Shown: positions 28,457-38,387 of the stretch, in pieces
Layout: each line of letters begins with the position of its first letter
How positions within the stretch are numbered: the stretch's first letter is position 1
Origin: Oscillospiraceae bacterium
Lineage (GTDB): Bacteria; Bacillota; Clostridia; Oscillospirales; Oscillospiraceae
Direction: 5' to 3'
DNA: 64,000 bases
Assembly: GCA_030625685.1 (NCBI GenBank)
Contig: DAOUQJ010000003.1
Coordinates: forward strand, 146,324 to 210,323
Translations under genes and position numbers: made by a program
Notes under the pieces: generated by a model
Databases searched by the model: none
The model's input: the letters and a program-made list of their open reading frames with translations, nothing else
Told to the model about the DNA's origin: nothing

Positions 28457-30787
28457 TTGAGTTTAGTTAAATATCGTGTCCATGAAGTAGCCAAAGATTT
28501 TGGAAAGACTACAAAAGAAATTACTGAGATTCTTACCAAATACGCAACTGCACCCAAAAATCACATGCAGGTACTTGAAGATAAAGAATTATCTATCATT
28601 TTCGAATACCTAACACAAAACAATCAAATTGATACTCTTGAAAGTATTTATGCAGAAGCTGCAGCTACAGAAACAAAACCTGCTCCTAAGGCAGAAAAGC
28701 AAGCTCCTGCAAAAAAACAACCACAAGAGAAAGCAAAAAACCAAACTGCTCCACAGGCAAAATCTTCTGAAACAGCAAAACCTGCTGCTTCAAACTCAGC
28801 AACCCATTCCCGTGTGCCAGAAAAGAAAATTGTTGACACACGTAAAGCTAGCAATGTTAACCTAGACCGTTATGACGAACGCTTGGAAAAACTAGCACCA
28901 CAACGTGCTGATAAAATGCAAACTGGCAAACAAAAGTTCAACAATAGAAACAACCAGAAAAAAGGAAATTTCGGAAACAAACGCAAACAAGAAGAGCAAG
29001 AAAAACTACGTCGTTTACAATTAGAAATCATCAAACAAACACCGCTTACTGTTAAAATTCCAGATGAAATCAGTGTTGGTGAACTAGCGTCAAGAATGAA
29101 AAAGACAGGTGCCGAAGTTGTCAAACAACTCATGAAAATGGGTATTATGGCCTCTCTTCCTGAGGTAATCGACCACGATACAGCTGCACTCGTTGCAATG
29201 GAACTAGGCTGCAAAGTTGAAAAAGAAGTTGTTGTTACTATTGAAGAACGACTCATCAATACAGAAGAAGATAAAGCAGAAGACCTTGAAGCACGTGCTC
29301 CTATCGTTGTAGTTATGGGTCACGTTGACCACGGTAAAACTTCCCTGCTTGACCGCATTCGTAGTGCGAATGTAGCTGATGATGAAGCAGGCGGCATTAC
29401 CCAACATATTGGTGCTTATCAAGTCGAAGTCAATGGCTCACCTATCACCTTCCTTGATACACCTGGCCATGAAGCTTTTACCGCTATGCGTGCTCGTGGT
29501 GCCATGGTCACAGACATTGCTATTTTGATAGTCGCTGCTGACGATGGTATCATGCCACAAACCATTGAATCCATCAACCATGCAAAAGCTGCCGAAATTC
29601 CAATTATTGTTGCCATCAACAAGATGGATAAACCTGGTGCAAACCCTGACCGTATCAAACAACAACTCACCGAACATGAGCTTGTTTCTGAGGAATGGGG
29701 CGGTGAGACTATCATCTGTCCTATTTCAGCAAAAACTGGTGACGGAGTTAAAAAACTGCTTGAAATGGTCGTCTTGACAGCTGAAATGCAAGAACTCACT
29801 GCAAACCCAAATCGTGCTGCGCAAGGCACCGTTATTGAAGCTCGCTTAGATAAAAGCCGTGGTCCTGTTGCTACAATGCTCATTCAAAAAGGAACACTAC
29901 ATCAAGGTGATGTTATCATCGCTGGCACAGCTGTTGGTCGTGTTCGCGCAATGACTGATGCAAAAGGCAATAAAATTATGGAAGCTACTCCTTCCGTACC
30001 TGTTGAAATCATCGGTATGAGTGAAGTTCCTGGTGCAGGCGACGACTTCCATGCTGTTGAAGATGAACGTATGGCAAGAGAGCTTGCAGAACAACGCAAA
30101 CATGAAAACAAAATGCTTGCAAATAGCAACCAAAAAGTCACTTTAGAAGACCTCTTCTCTCATATTCAGTTGGGTGAACTAAAAACACTGAATATCATCG
30201 TAAAAGCTGACGTACAAGGTTCTGCAGAGGCACTAAAATCATCTTTAGAAGAGCTAACCAATGAAGAAGTACGCGTTCGTGTTATTCACTGCGCTGTTGG
30301 TGCCGTCAATGAATCTGATATTATGCTTGCATCTACATCCAATGCGATTATCGTAGGCTTCAACGTTCGTCCTGACGCAAATGCAAAAGAATCTGCTGTT
30401 CGTATGTCTGTTGATGTTCGTATGTATCGTGTTATCTATGACTGTATTTCTGAAATCAAAGATGCTATGAAAGGCATGTTGGATCCTAAATTCAAAGAAG
30501 TTACACTTGGCACTGTTTCTGTACGTGAAGTTTACAAAATAACAGGTGCAGGCATCATTGCAGGTTGTTATGTCACAGATGGAAAAGTTACCCGCAATGC
30601 ACAAATTCGTCTTGTACGTGACGGCATTGTTGTGCATGAAGGAGTTATCGCTTCTTTGCGTCGCTTTAAAGATGACGTCAAGGAAGTTGCACACGGATAC
30701 GAATGTGGTATTTCCATTGAGAAATACAGTGACATCAAAGCTGGTGACGTTATTGAAGCCTTTGTAATGGAACAAATTGAAAATTAA
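28457..30787 (+). CDS. infB: Translation initiation factor IF-2
   Basis: 776 residues from a TTG at 28457, chosen because GGAGGTG lies six bases upstream; the open frame begins nine codons earlier without one. It brings initiator tRNA to the 30S subunit. The N-terminal IF2_N domain ([14 protein letters not shown]) is followed by a low-complexity Ala/Lys/Gln/Pro linker at about 70-190 and a second IF2_N domain. The GTPase core has GHVDHGKT (288-295), DTPGHEAF and NKMD. Domains II-IV follow to the end. Confidence 0.97.
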   Translation: MSLVKYRVHEVAKDFGKTTKEITEILTKYATAPKNHMQVLEDKELSIIFEYLTQNNQIDTLESIYAEAAATETKPAPKAEKQAPAKKQPQEKAKNQTAPQAKSSETAKPAASNSATHSRVPEKKIVDTRKASNVNLDRYDERLEKLAPQRADKMQTGKQKFNNRNNQKKGNFGNKRKQEEQEKLRRLQLEIIKQTPLTVKIPDEISVGELASRMKKTGAEVVKQLMKMGIMASLPEVIDHDTAALVAMELGCKVEKEVVVTIEERLINTEEDKAEDLEARAPIVVVMGHVDHGKTSLLDRIRSANVADDEAGGITQHIGAYQVEVNGSPITFLDTPGHEAFTAMRARGAMVTDIAILIVAADDGIMPQTIESINHAKAAEIPIIVAINKMDKPGANPDRIKQQLTEHELVSEEWGGETIICPISAKTGDGVKKLLEMVVLTAEMQELTANPNRAAQGTVIEARLDKSRGPVATMLIQKGTLHQGDVIIAGTAVGRVRAMTDAKGNKIMEATPSVPVEIIGMSEVPGAGDDFHAVEDERMARELAEQRKHENKMLANSNQKVTLEDLFSHIQLGELKTLNIIVKADVQGSAEALKSSLEELTNEEVRVRVIHCAVGAVNESDIMLASTSNAIIVGFNVRPDANAKESAVRMSVDVRMYRVIYDCISEIKDAMKGMLDPKFKEVTLGTVSVREVYKITGAGIIAGCYVTDGKVTRNAQIRLVRDGIVVHEGVIASLRRFKDDVKEVAHGYECGISIEKYSDIKAGDVIEAFVMEQIEN

Positions 30788-30819
30788 TCACTTCATTAGC
30801 AATAAGATTGGAGGTCACT

Positions 30820-31155
30820 ATGGCAAATAAGCGCATTGGTCGCATCAATGAAGAAATTCAACGAGAACTAGCAAACTTAATTCGCAACTTAAAAGACCCA
30901 CGTGTACACGGTTTGGTCTCTATCACTGCAGTCGAAACTACACCTGATTTGCGTTTTGCAAAAATTCATGTGAGCGTTTTGGATCAAAGTGACGTGCGTG
31001 AGGTCATCAAAGGTCTAAAATCTTCTGCTTCATATCTACGTCGTGAATTGGGTCATTCACTTTCGCTTCGATATACACCAGAGTTGCAGTTTATTGAAGA
31101 CGATTCTATCAACAAAGGTGCACATATATTAAAACTACTCAACGATATTGATTAA
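30820..31155 (+). CDS. rbfA: Ribosome-binding factor A
   Basis: 111 residues from the ATG at 30820, placed by GGAGGT four bases upstream; a TTG four codons earlier overlaps that site. RbfA binds free 30S subunits and is needed for 16S rRNA 5'-end maturation. The KH-like core shows RINEEIQREL, LKDPRVHGLVSITAVE and the ending LRYTPELQFIEDDSI. It lies between infB and nrnA as in most Firmicutes. Confidence 0.96.
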   Translation: MANKRIGRINEEIQRELANLIRNLKDPRVHGLVSITAVETTPDLRFAKIHVSVLDQSDVREVIKGLKSSASYLRRELGHSLSLRYTPELQFIEDDSINKGAHILKLLNDID

Positions 31156-31165
31156 GAGGTGTATT

Positions 31166-32116
31166 ATGAATTTCAATGAAACTGCCCTACTTATAAAAGC
31201 GAATGACAATATTTTAATATTGACGCACGCAAGACCCGATGGGGATACTGTTGGTTCTGCTAGGGCATTGTGCTTATCCCTTCGCGCAATAGGCAAAACT
31301 TCCTACGTTTTTCCTAACGAAGAAGCACATGAACTCTTCACCCCTTATATGGATGATTTGCTTCCACCGAATTCATTTACGCCTAACTTTATCATTGCCG
31401 TTGACACCGCATCCACTGAGCTGTTGACTCCTTCCGCTCAGTTTATGAGTGCAAATATTGATCTTGCAATAGACCATCATGGTTCCAATACGAGCTATGC
31501 AAAAAATATCTGTCTAGCTGCGCATTTCGGCGCTTGTGGGGAATTGATTTACTTTATCATTAAAGAACTCGGTGAAATATCGAAGCAAATGGCAGAAGCA
31601 CTATACATCGCCATTGCCACTGATACAGGTTGTTTCTCTTTTTCGAACACATCACCACAAACTCATCAAATCGCAGCTATACTCATAGAAATCGGTTGCA
31701 ATTTCAATCACATCAACAAAGTGTTTTTCAGAACAAAATCAAAAATTCGTTTGCAAATTGAAAGCATGCTCACAAACGATATGTTAAGTTTAGATGACGG
31801 AAAACTTGCCATTGTTGCATTGACGAACGAAATGATTGCCTCTGTAAATGCTGGAGAATCGGATCTTGAAAATATCGCGTCTTTTCTTGAAATTGTCGAG
31901 GGTGTTGAAATTGCTGTCACAATACGAGAAATTGAAACAAATCGCTTCAAAATATCTTTGCGCACCAACGAAACGCTCAATGCTTCTAAAGTCTGCGAAA
32001 AGCTTGGTGGGGGTGGGCATCCAGCTGCAGCTGGGTGTAAGGTATCTGGCACACTTCCAGAGGTAAAAGATATTATCATAAAAGCAATCGAAGATACGAG
32101 AGCTGAATCAAACTAA
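31166..32116 (+). CDS. nrnA: DHH-DHHA1 phosphoesterase, NrnA-like oligoribonuclease / pAp phosphatase
   Basis: 316 residues from the ATG at 31166, with GAGGTG before it; the open frame extends six codons upstream. The DHH domain has THARPDGDTVGS for metal binding, VDTAS, DHHGSNTSYA and TDTGCFSFSNT. The DHHA1 domain ends in GGGGHPAAAG. Such proteins degrade short RNAs and may dephosphorylate 3'-phosphoadenosine 5'-phosphate. The position between rbfA and truB is standard. Confidence 0.93.
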   Translation: MNFNETALLIKANDNILILTHARPDGDTVGSARALCLSLRAIGKTSYVFPNEEAHELFTPYMDDLLPPNSFTPNFIIAVDTASTELLTPSAQFMSANIDLAIDHHGSNTSYAKNICLAAHFGACGELIYFIIKELGEISKQMAEALYIAIATDTGCFSFSNTSPQTHQIAAILIEIGCNFNHINKVFFRTKSKIRLQIESMLTNDMLSLDDGKLAIVALTNEMIASVNAGESDLENIASFLEIVEGVEIAVTIREIETNRFKISLRTNETLNASKVCEKLGGGGHPAAAGCKVSGTLPEVKDIIIKAIEDTRAESN

Positions 32117-32135
32117 CCATTTCGAGGTGTACTAA

Positions 32136-33005
32136 ATGGCAAACGGAATTCTGATTATTGATAAACCAAAAGACTGGACATCTCATGATGTAGTTGCCAA
32201 GCTGCGTGGTGTTTTTCATGAAAAACGCATTGGTCATGCGGGAACATTAGATCCAATGGCAACGGGTGTTCTCCCAATTTTCATGGGACGTGCCACCAGA
32301 GCTGTTGAATTCGCATCACAAGGTGATAAAGAATATACAGCTGTCATACGTCTCGGACTAGTTACAGATACACAAGATATCACTGGTAACACGCTACAAT
32401 CAAACCCAGTCTACTACACTTCAGAGCAATTGAGTGCCATTTTGCCTCAATTTCAAGGATGTATTGAACAAATCCCCCCCATGTATTCTGCGATAAAAAA
32501 AGATGGTAAAAAGCTTTATGAATTGGCAAGAGCGGGTAAAGAGGTGGAACGCAAACCTAGACCTGTAACCATTTATTCTTTAGATTTAGTAACACAATTA
32601 TCTTCCACTGATTTTGTTTTGAAAATCAAGTGTTCCAAAGGTACATATATTAGAACACTGTGTCATGACATAGGTGCTATCCTTGGCGGTGGAGGCTGTC
32701 TATATTCGCTTCGACGCACCAATGCTTCTAACTTTAACATCGATGATAGTGTTCCACTATTGTCTCTTTTATCATCAACAAATCCATCCGAATATCTATC
32801 AGCAGTCGATACATTATTTTCTGAACACCCTTCCCTCACCGTTAATATTGAGCAAGAGAAAAAAATTCGAAATGGCGCACAATTTCCTATCACAGCTTCC
32901 AATGGAATATATCGTGTTTATAGTCAATCCAATGATTTTCTCATGTTGGGTCGAGCGGAAAACAATAATATGATTACTATAAAGAGTTTTTTCGAGGTAT
33001 CTTAA
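32136..33005 (+). CDS. truB: tRNA pseudouridine-55 synthase
   Basis: 289 residues. It isomerises U55 in the T-loop of tRNAs. The catalytic Asp is D39 in GHAGTLDPMATG. KPKDWTSHDVV precedes it, and CSKGTYIRTLCHDIG and the C-terminal PUA-like part follow. CGAGGTG lies before the ATG. It precedes ribF by one base. Confidence 0.96.
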   Translation: MANGILIIDKPKDWTSHDVVAKLRGVFHEKRIGHAGTLDPMATGVLPIFMGRATRAVEFASQGDKEYTAVIRLGLVTDTQDITGNTLQSNPVYYTSEQLSAILPQFQGCIEQIPPMYSAIKKDGKKLYELARAGKEVERKPRPVTIYSLDLVTQLSSTDFVLKIKCSKGTYIRTLCHDIGAILGGGGCLYSLRRTNASNFNIDDSVPLLSLLSSTNPSEYLSAVDTLFSEHPSLTVNIEQEKKIRNGAQFPITASNGIYRVYSQSNDFLMLGRAENNNMITIKSFFEVS

Positions 33006-33006
33006 A

Positions 33007-33918
33007 TTGAAACAGAAAAAAAGAGTTTTTGCTTTGGGTTTTTTTGACGGTGTACATCGTGGACATGCTGCGCTGCTAACAAAAGTTGTTGAACGTTCTA
33101 AAGAACTGGATGCAACGCCATCAGCTTTTACCTTTGACCCTCATCCCAAAAGCCTAATCTTAAGAAAAAAAATATATTTGCTCACCTCTCCTGACGATCG
33201 CGCAGACTTAATGCATCGCTATTATGGGATTGAAGACGTCATAGTCAAAGAGTATAATAAAGAAATCATGAAACAACCATGGGATGACTTTATTCGCACT
33301 ACCCTAGTAGAAGAACTGGGCGCTGTCCATTTGGTCGTCGGTCATGATTATCACTTTGGCTATAAAGCTGTCGGCAACCCAAGTCGACTCAAAGAGCTTT
33401 GTGAAGAACTCAATATTGGTCTTGATATCATTGATCGCGTAGAACGTGATACCATCACTGTTTCTTCAACCTATATTAGAACACTCGTAGCGCAGGGAGA
33501 AATGGCACGTGCCAATGAGTTTTTAGGTCACCCTCACACCATTAGCAATGTAGTTTCGCATGGTAAAAAACTAGGGACAACCATTGGGTTTCCAACGGTA
33601 AATCTAAAGCTCAAGAATAACGTTTTATCTCCTGCTCTCGGTGTCTATGCGACTTATATTTACTTGGAAAACGGAGAAAGACACATTGCCGTCACAAATA
33701 TCGGTAAGCGTCCTACCATTGATGATGGAGAAGAAATATCAATTGAAGCGTTTATCTTAGACTTTTCAGGTAATTTATATGATCAAAAAGTACGAATTGA
33801 GTTCTTTGAGTTTTTAAGACCTGAAAAGAAATTCCCTTCATTAGAAGCATTGACAAAAGAAGTTCTTATCAATGCAGAACAAACAAAGCAATATTTTTTA
33901 AATTATGCTGACAATTAA
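33007..33918 (+). CDS. ribF: Bifunctional riboflavin kinase / FAD synthetase
   Basis: 303 residues from a TTG at 33007, with GAGGT eight bases upstream, inside the end of truB. It makes FMN and FAD. The N-terminal adenylyltransferase domain has GFFDGVHRGH, FDPHPK and VGHDYHFG with SSTYIR. The C-terminal kinase domain begins at about 180 with HGKKLGTTIGFPTVNL. It is the last gene of the translation operon and is followed by a strong terminator. Confidence 0.96.
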   Translation: MKQKKRVFALGFFDGVHRGHAALLTKVVERSKELDATPSAFTFDPHPKSLILRKKIYLLTSPDDRADLMHRYYGIEDVIVKEYNKEIMKQPWDDFIRTTLVEELGAVHLVVGHDYHFGYKAVGNPSRLKELCEELNIGLDIIDRVERDTITVSSTYIRTLVAQGEMARANEFLGHPHTISNVVSHGKKLGTTIGFPTVNLKLKNNVLSPALGVYATYIYLENGERHIAVTNIGKRPTIDDGEEISIEAFILDFSGNLYDQKVRIEFFEFLRPEKKFPSLEALTKEVLINAEQTKQYFLNYADN

Positions 33919-33942
33919 ACAATTGATTATCTATCAAAAAGT

Positions 33943-33988
33943 AAAAACCCTTGTAATTACTAGAAATCTAGCAATTACAAGGGTTTTT
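33943..33988 (+). terminator. Terminator of the rimP-ribF operon
   Basis: A 16-bp stem AAAAACCCTTGTAATT with its complement (33943-33958 / 33973-33988), a smaller inner pairing in the loop, and a closing T run. Confidence 0.92.
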
Positions 33989-34078
33989 GTGACAATTGAA
34001 CTATACGCGTATTTTAAGCTTAGTTATGGATTATAATGAATAAATAAATTGCTGGTTCTATTTCTTAATTGTGCGCAA

Positions 34079-34112
34079 AAAACCAGGAGATAAGACTCTA
34101 TCTCCTGGTTTT
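34079..34112 (-). terminator. Terminator of the lipoprotein gene
   Basis: A 14-bp stem AAAACCAGGAGATA / TATCTCCTGGTTTT with a 6-base loop. On the minus strand it ends in six T residues, about 60 bases after the lipoprotein stop. Confidence 0.88.
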
Positions 34113-34171
34113 AAACTGCTTTTTTAGAGAAGTGCATCTCCTCTATCCAAATTCAACGAAACATTCAAATA

Positions 34172-35224
34172 TTAATATTGCATATCTTCAGTGATCATGT
34201 CTTCAGTAAACATATCTTCCATTGAAAAAGAATTTTCATCCGTCAATACGGGAAAAGTAATATCAATTGCCTCGTTGATATCCCAAATATCAGTAGTTAT
34301 GTTAAATCCGAACTTCACATCCGTAGGAATTTCAAATTCTACGTTTTCTTTCACTGTAACATCAATATCAATTTCAGAACGGAGAGCATTGTTATTATCA
34401 TCTAAATAATAAACTATATTAAATGCATCAAATACTACTAAATCATCAAGCATATTCATGCTTTCTTCAATAGAAGCCCTTGTTTCCGCAAAGTCTGCTT
34501 CAATTTCTTCTTCCGTTAACTCTTCACCTATCATCTCTGATTGCATTTTCATTTGATTGATAAGTGTAGTTCTCATTTGTTCATTATCGAACATCATCAA
34601 AAATACTTCTTTTATTAAGTCTTTCACTTGTGCATCATTAAGTTTAATCTCAATTGGTGTTACTGTCATGTCTCCATTTGGCAAAGTAACAGTTGTATCA
34701 TCTAAAGCTACGATCACATCATCACTGAATAAATCAAGCATTTTATCATTCATTTCTTTAGCCAATGCTTTGAATTCATCAGTATTTCCGAGATAATTAT
34801 TAATTTCTTCCGCCTGTTCATTATCCTCAGTGAGATCATAAATCGTCATATATTGTCCTATGATTGGAACTTTAACGATATATTTTTCGGGTGTAAAGTA
34901 TAATTCAGTTTCATATACCATTCCTTGTAAATCTACTTTTGCAGTACCAGAGAAATTCATATTTTCTTGATCCAATTGAATTTCACCTGATAACATAACG
35001 TTTTGTAACATTGCTAAGAACATATCTAATTCTGGATCGTTCGTTGGATTATCCATTTCAAGATTCATAGACATTTCAAAGTTTTGTTTTAATGTTTTAT
35101 AGTCTTGTGATTGTTCAACAGCTTCTGCCACTCTTTCTTTCGGAGTTTGTTCCGCTTTACCACAACTGGTCAATAAAGAAAATACCAAAATCAAACCCAA
35201 AAAACTTGCCACATATTTTTTCAT
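34172..35224 (-). CDS. Secreted lipoprotein, function unknown
   Basis: 350 residues. A type II signal peptide is clear: MKKYVASFLGLILVFSLLTSC with the lipobox Cys at 21. The mature part is strongly acidic and rich in Asp, Glu and Met. It starts with a short helix and then has alternating strands such as MNFSGTAKVDLQG and TELYFTPEKYIVKVP. This pattern is reminiscent of the half-barrel seen in LppX/DUF6612-type lipoproteins, but the match is loose. It should sit on the outer face of the membrane. The gene has its own terminator and no operon partner. A GAGGTGG lies before the ATG. Confidence 0.75.
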   Translation of the reverse strand: MKKYVASFLGLILVFSLLTSCGKAEQTPKERVAEAVEQSQDYKTLKQNFEMSMNLEMDNPTNDPELDMFLAMLQNVMLSGEIQLDQENMNFSGTAKVDLQGMVYETELYFTPEKYIVKVPIIGQYMTIYDLTEDNEQAEEINNYLGNTDEFKALAKEMNDKMLDLFSDDVIVALDDTTVTLPNGDMTVTPIEIKLNDAQVKDLIKEVFLMMFDNEQMRTTLINQMKMQSEMIGEELTEEEIEADFAETRASIEESMNMLDDLVVFDAFNIVYYLDDNNNALRSEIDIDVTVKENVEFEIPTDVKFGFNITTDIWDINEAIDITFPVLTDENSFSMEDMFTEDMITEDMQY

Positions 35225-35411
35225 TTTACCACCTCAAAAATTATTATAGATAAGATATGCTTCATGATGTTAACATATCTTTTAGAATAATGCAAATTTT
35301 GTTAGATATAGGGAGAATAAATCGTTATTTCACCATTACTGCCGTCATAAATCTATGTTATTTCAAACGCAATGAATTAAACTTTTCCAATATACATAAG
35401 GATATATATAT

Positions 35412-36056
35412 TCAGAAAAGATGTGAAACATTCGCAAATGATTCAATATAAATATCAGAGAGTGCCATCAACTGCTGTTGATGTACCATACTCCCTTCAT
35501 CATAAACGCCCGCCAATAAAAATCCTGCGTTTTTCACTGTTTTCGCTGCATGAATCGCATCTTCAAAAACCCATGTCTTATTTGGGTTTGTCTGCATGAA
35601 TTTGCACGCCTGCAAATAAATATCAGGACTAGTTTTGTTCAAACCCACCTCAGAACAAGTAAAAATACCATCAAACAAATTGAGTATATTTATCCGTTTT
35701 AACACACTTTCGACAAGCTCTCTATCGGTTGCTGTCGCTACTGTCATTGGCACATTGGTCGTATGAAGTTTTTGTAACAACGTAATTACACCATCCTTTG
35801 GTACTACTTCTTCTTCATAACTCTTACGCATGATTTCATTGACACCCAACTTAATTTGATTAATAGATAAGTTGATTTTATATTGATTCTTAAGAAATTC
35901 TGCCCCTTCCTGCATACTCATAGGAAAGATTGTTTTACCAACATTCGGCTCTGGACTAACACCTAATGTTTGCAGATATCGCTCTCCTGCTTGCATCCAC
36001 ATGCTGGTAGAATCTAAGATTGTGCCATCTAAATCAAAAATTGCAGCTTCAATCAT
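35412..36056 (-). CDS. HAD-superfamily phosphatase; candidate thiamine monophosphate phosphatase
   Basis: 214 residues. The four HAD motifs are present: FDLDGTILDST (motif I, nucleophile D8 and acid D10), the motif II Thr near TVATATDREL, a Lys in LNKTSPDIY, and FEDAIHAAKT (motif IV). The helical cap after residue 15 is of the beta-phosphoglucomutase-like type. The ATG overlaps the thiE stop (ATGA), so it is translated with thiE. Because ThiN acts on free thiamine and ThiE makes TMP, a phosphatase for TMP is needed, and this protein fits by context. A general sugar-phosphate phosphatase is the alternative. Confidence 0.85.
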   Translation of the reverse strand: MIEAAIFDLDGTILDSTSMWMQAGERYLQTLGVSPEPNVGKTIFPMSMQEGAEFLKNQYKINLSINQIKLGVNEIMRKSYEEEVVPKDGVITLLQKLHTTNVPMTVATATDRELVESVLKRINILNLFDGIFTCSEVGLNKTSPDIYLQACKFMQTNPNKTWVFEDAIHAAKTVKNAGFLLAGVYDEGSMVHQQQLMALSDIYIESFANVSHLF

Positions 36057-36694
36057 CCAATGAACACCTCACGGCAAATTTCTTTTAACTCTCTCGTCGC
36101 GTCAGCTACGTCTAATGACGCAAGAATAGCACTCACCACTGCAGCACCATTGGCATTAGAATCACTTAAATTTTTCACATTGTCCTTCGTGATACCACCA
36201 ATTGCTACAACTGGAATTGACACCGATTCACAAATGTCGCGAAGCATATGAATATTCAAATTCTTTGCTTCAACCTTTGTTGTTGTTGGAAAAATTGCAC
36301 CAACACCTAAATAGTCAGCCCCATCCTTTTCAGCTCTTATTGCTTGCTCAACCGTTTGGACTGACACCCCCAAAATCTTATCAGTTCCTATCATCTTTCG
36401 TACTTCACTTACATCCATATCATTTTGTCCCACATGAACTCCATCTGCATCAATCTCCATAGTAAGGGCAACATAATCATTGATGACTAAAGGAACATGC
36501 TTTTCTGTGCATATTTTCTTTAATTTGATTGCTTCTTCTTTAAGTGAAGTGTAATCCATATCTTTATCTCTCAACTGTACAAATGTGACTCCAGCATCGA
36601 TACAAACTTGCACTTCTTCAGACAAATCTTTTCCATTTAACCAACGTCGGTCAGTTACCAAATATAATAATAAATCATTTTTAGAGAATTTCAT
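36053..36694 (-). CDS. thiE: Thiamine-phosphate synthase
   Basis: 213 residues from the ATG at 36694, placed by TGGAG six bases upstream; an ATG four codons earlier lacks this. It couples HMP-pyrophosphate and thiazole phosphate to TMP. The TIM-barrel motifs are LYLVTDRRW, FVQLRDKDMD, VPLVINDYVAL, DGVHVGQNDM and a C-terminal VVAIGGITKDN. It overlaps thiM by 14 bases and the HAD gene by four. No thiD was found in the window. Confidence 0.96.
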   Translation of the reverse strand: MKFSKNDLLLYLVTDRRWLNGKDLSEEVQVCIDAGVTFVQLRDKDMDYTSLKEEAIKLKKICTEKHVPLVINDYVALTMEIDADGVHVGQNDMDVSEVRKMIGTDKILGVSVQTVEQAIRAEKDGADYLGVGAIFPTTTKVEAKNLNIHMLRDICESVSIPVVAIGGITKDNVKNLSDSNANGAAVVSAILASLDVADATRELKEICREVFIG

Positions 36695-37499
36695 ATTTTG
36701 CTCCATTTTCTAATTTTTCTGGATTCATGTTATAAATCGCATCAATAATATAATTTCGATATGTTGAATTGCCATCTTCTGTCTCAAGTCGAGAAAATCC
36801 AATTTCCCCTGCCAATCCCATCATACAAACCGCTGTCGCAGCTGCTTCCAGTTTACGATCTTGATTGGCTACCACTAACGCCGTGATGAGAGCCGAGAGC
36901 TGACAACCAGTTCCTGTGATATCTCCCATTTCTCGTCGACCATTGTGAATCACATAACAGCGCTCAGCATCCGCAACAAAATCAGTAGCTCCTGTCACAA
37001 CAATGATAGAATTAAGCTGCTTAGCATATTTTTTGAGATATACCACAGTTTCATCTAAATTGTCTTCTGTGACAGCATCTGAAATGTCAGCATCTACTCC
37101 TTTGACATTACCATTTCCATGAATCAAAGTTTTGATTTCAGATATGTTGCCACGAATCACTGAAAACTGACAGGACTCAATTAAATCAAGTGCTGTTTGT
37201 GTACGCAGTTTGCTTGCTCCAACTCCAACTGGGTCTAACAAAACTGGATGACCAAGTTCATTTGATTTTTTACCTGCTAAAAACATTGATGGAATACTAT
37301 GTTCGTTGAGTGTTCCAATATTGATACAAAGACCACCACAAATGCTTGTAATCTCTTCTACTTCTCTTGAATCCTGAGCCATAATTGGGCTTGCTGATGC
37401 AGCAAGTAAAATGTTCGCGACATCATTAACGGTAACGTAATTTGTAATATTGTGAATCAAAGGTCTATTTTCTCTCAAAGCCTTCAAACAATTTTTCAT
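36681..37499 (-). CDS. thiM: Hydroxyethylthiazole kinase
   Basis: 272 residues, typical length. It phosphorylates the thiazole alcohol during salvage. Key parts are LIHNITNYVTVNDVAN near the start, PVLLDPVGVGASKLR, VIRGNISEI, VVTGATDFV and the GTGCQLSALI loop with the catalytic Cys region near the end. GGAGG precedes the ATG. It is the first gene of the thi group. No TPP riboswitch was recognised in the 216 bases upstream. Confidence 0.96.
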   Translation of the reverse strand: MKNCLKALRENRPLIHNITNYVTVNDVANILLAASASPIMAQDSREVEEITSICGGLCINIGTLNEHSIPSMFLAGKKSNELGHPVLLDPVGVGASKLRTQTALDLIESCQFSVIRGNISEIKTLIHGNGNVKGVDADISDAVTEDNLDETVVYLKKYAKQLNSIIVVTGATDFVADAERCYVIHNGRREMGDITGTGCQLSALITALVVANQDRKLEAAATAVCMMGLAGEIGFSRLETEDGNSTYRNYIIDAIYNMNPEKLENGAKYEIL

Positions 37500-37662
37500 A
37501 AATTTTCCTCCACGATTTATTTGAAATGTTGGGTACCTCAGTCGTTATATTTTAATATATAAATTCATCTAAAATCATGTATCTTTTACGCATCGTATTG
37601 TCAGTACTTATTCATAAAATGATGTATATATACAAGGCTAAATATAACAAATATCAATTTGA

Positions 37663-37691
37663 TAGTCAAGAAAAGCAGAATGTGATATAAT
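37663..37691 (+). promoter_or_regulatory. Promoter of thiN
   Basis: A perfect TATAAT (37686-37691), with a TG one base upstream as an extended -10, lies 17 bases after a weak TAGTCA. Confidence 0.55.
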
Positions 37692-37715
37692 CAAAGAAAA
37701 CGCAAAGGTGATTTT

Positions 37716-38342
37716 ATGTCCTCTACCCCACAATGTCATATCATTTCAGCTGGAGATTTTCATGGGATTTCTATCCCAATACAACAAGACGACTACGTCA
37801 TTGCTGTCGACGGTGGCTATTTATATTGCAAAGAAAACAACATTATTCCAAACTGCCTCATTGGTGATTTCGATTCTCTTATAAAATCAAATATTCCTAA
37901 CGATATCCCTGTATACTCTCATCCTAGTGAAAAAGACGATACTGATACCATGCTTGCTGTAAAAGAAGCCTTGTCACTTGGATATAGAACGATACATATG
38001 CATGCTTGTACTGGGGATAGATTAGACCATACTATGGCTAATATGCAAACCCTTCTATACATTTCAAAGCAGAACGCAAAAGGGTATTTATATGCGAAAA
38101 CAGAGTGCTTTACTGTCGTAACAAACAGTACGCTCAAGTTACCAGCTAGCGATCAAGGAATTTTTTCTGTTTTATCCATAAGTGATGTGTCGACAGGAGT
38201 ATGCATAAAGGGTGGTAAATATGAAGCCATCAACACCACTCTTCGCTCTCAAATTCCGCTGGGTGTTCGCAATGCCTTCATCGGAAAGGAAGTGCATATT
38301 TCACTAAAAACTGGTTCACTTCTGATTTCGTGGGACTATTAA
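37716..38342 (+). CDS. thiN: Thiamine pyrophosphokinase
   Basis: 208 residues. It transfers pyrophosphate from ATP to thiamine to give TPP. Motifs are AVDGGYLYCKEN, LIGDFDSL, HPSEKDDTDTMLA and TGDRLDHTMAN in the catalytic domain, then a small beta-rich thiamine-binding C-terminal domain. It is divergent from thiM-thiE-HAD and has its own promoter. AAAGGTG precedes the ATG. Its presence means free thiamine is used, rather than TMP by ThiL. Confidence 0.93.
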   Translation: MSSTPQCHIISAGDFHGISIPIQQDDYVIAVDGGYLYCKENNIIPNCLIGDFDSLIKSNIPNDIPVYSHPSEKDDTDTMLAVKEALSLGYRTIHMHACTGDRLDHTMANMQTLLYISKQNAKGYLYAKTECFTVVTNSTLKLPASDQGIFSVLSISDVSTGVCIKGGKYEAINTTLRSQIPLGVRNAFIGKEVHISLKTGSLLISWDY

Positions 38343-38354
38343 TCATAAATAAAC

Positions 38355-38383
38355 AAAGCACAATGCAATTTGCATTGTGCTTT
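38355..38383. terminator. Bidirectional terminator between thiN and the membrane protein gene
   Basis: AAAGCACAATGCAA with its complement, ending in TTTAAT on the plus strand and TTTGTTTATTT on the minus strand. Confidence 0.85.
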
Positions 38384-38387
38384 AATA

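Noticed and set aside
28629..30775. Many long frames antisense or out of frame to infB
   Set aside because: They are shadows of a strongly coding region, have no ribosome sites, and infB explains the codon pattern.
35257..35451. 64-residue plus-strand frame between the lipoprotein and HAD genes
   Set aside because: It has no ribosome site, runs into the HAD gene on the other strand and has a biased AT-rich composition.
37500..37715. TPP riboswitch before thiM
   Set aside because: The CTGAGA and ACCTGATCTGGATAATGCC blocks of the THI-box are absent in this orientation.
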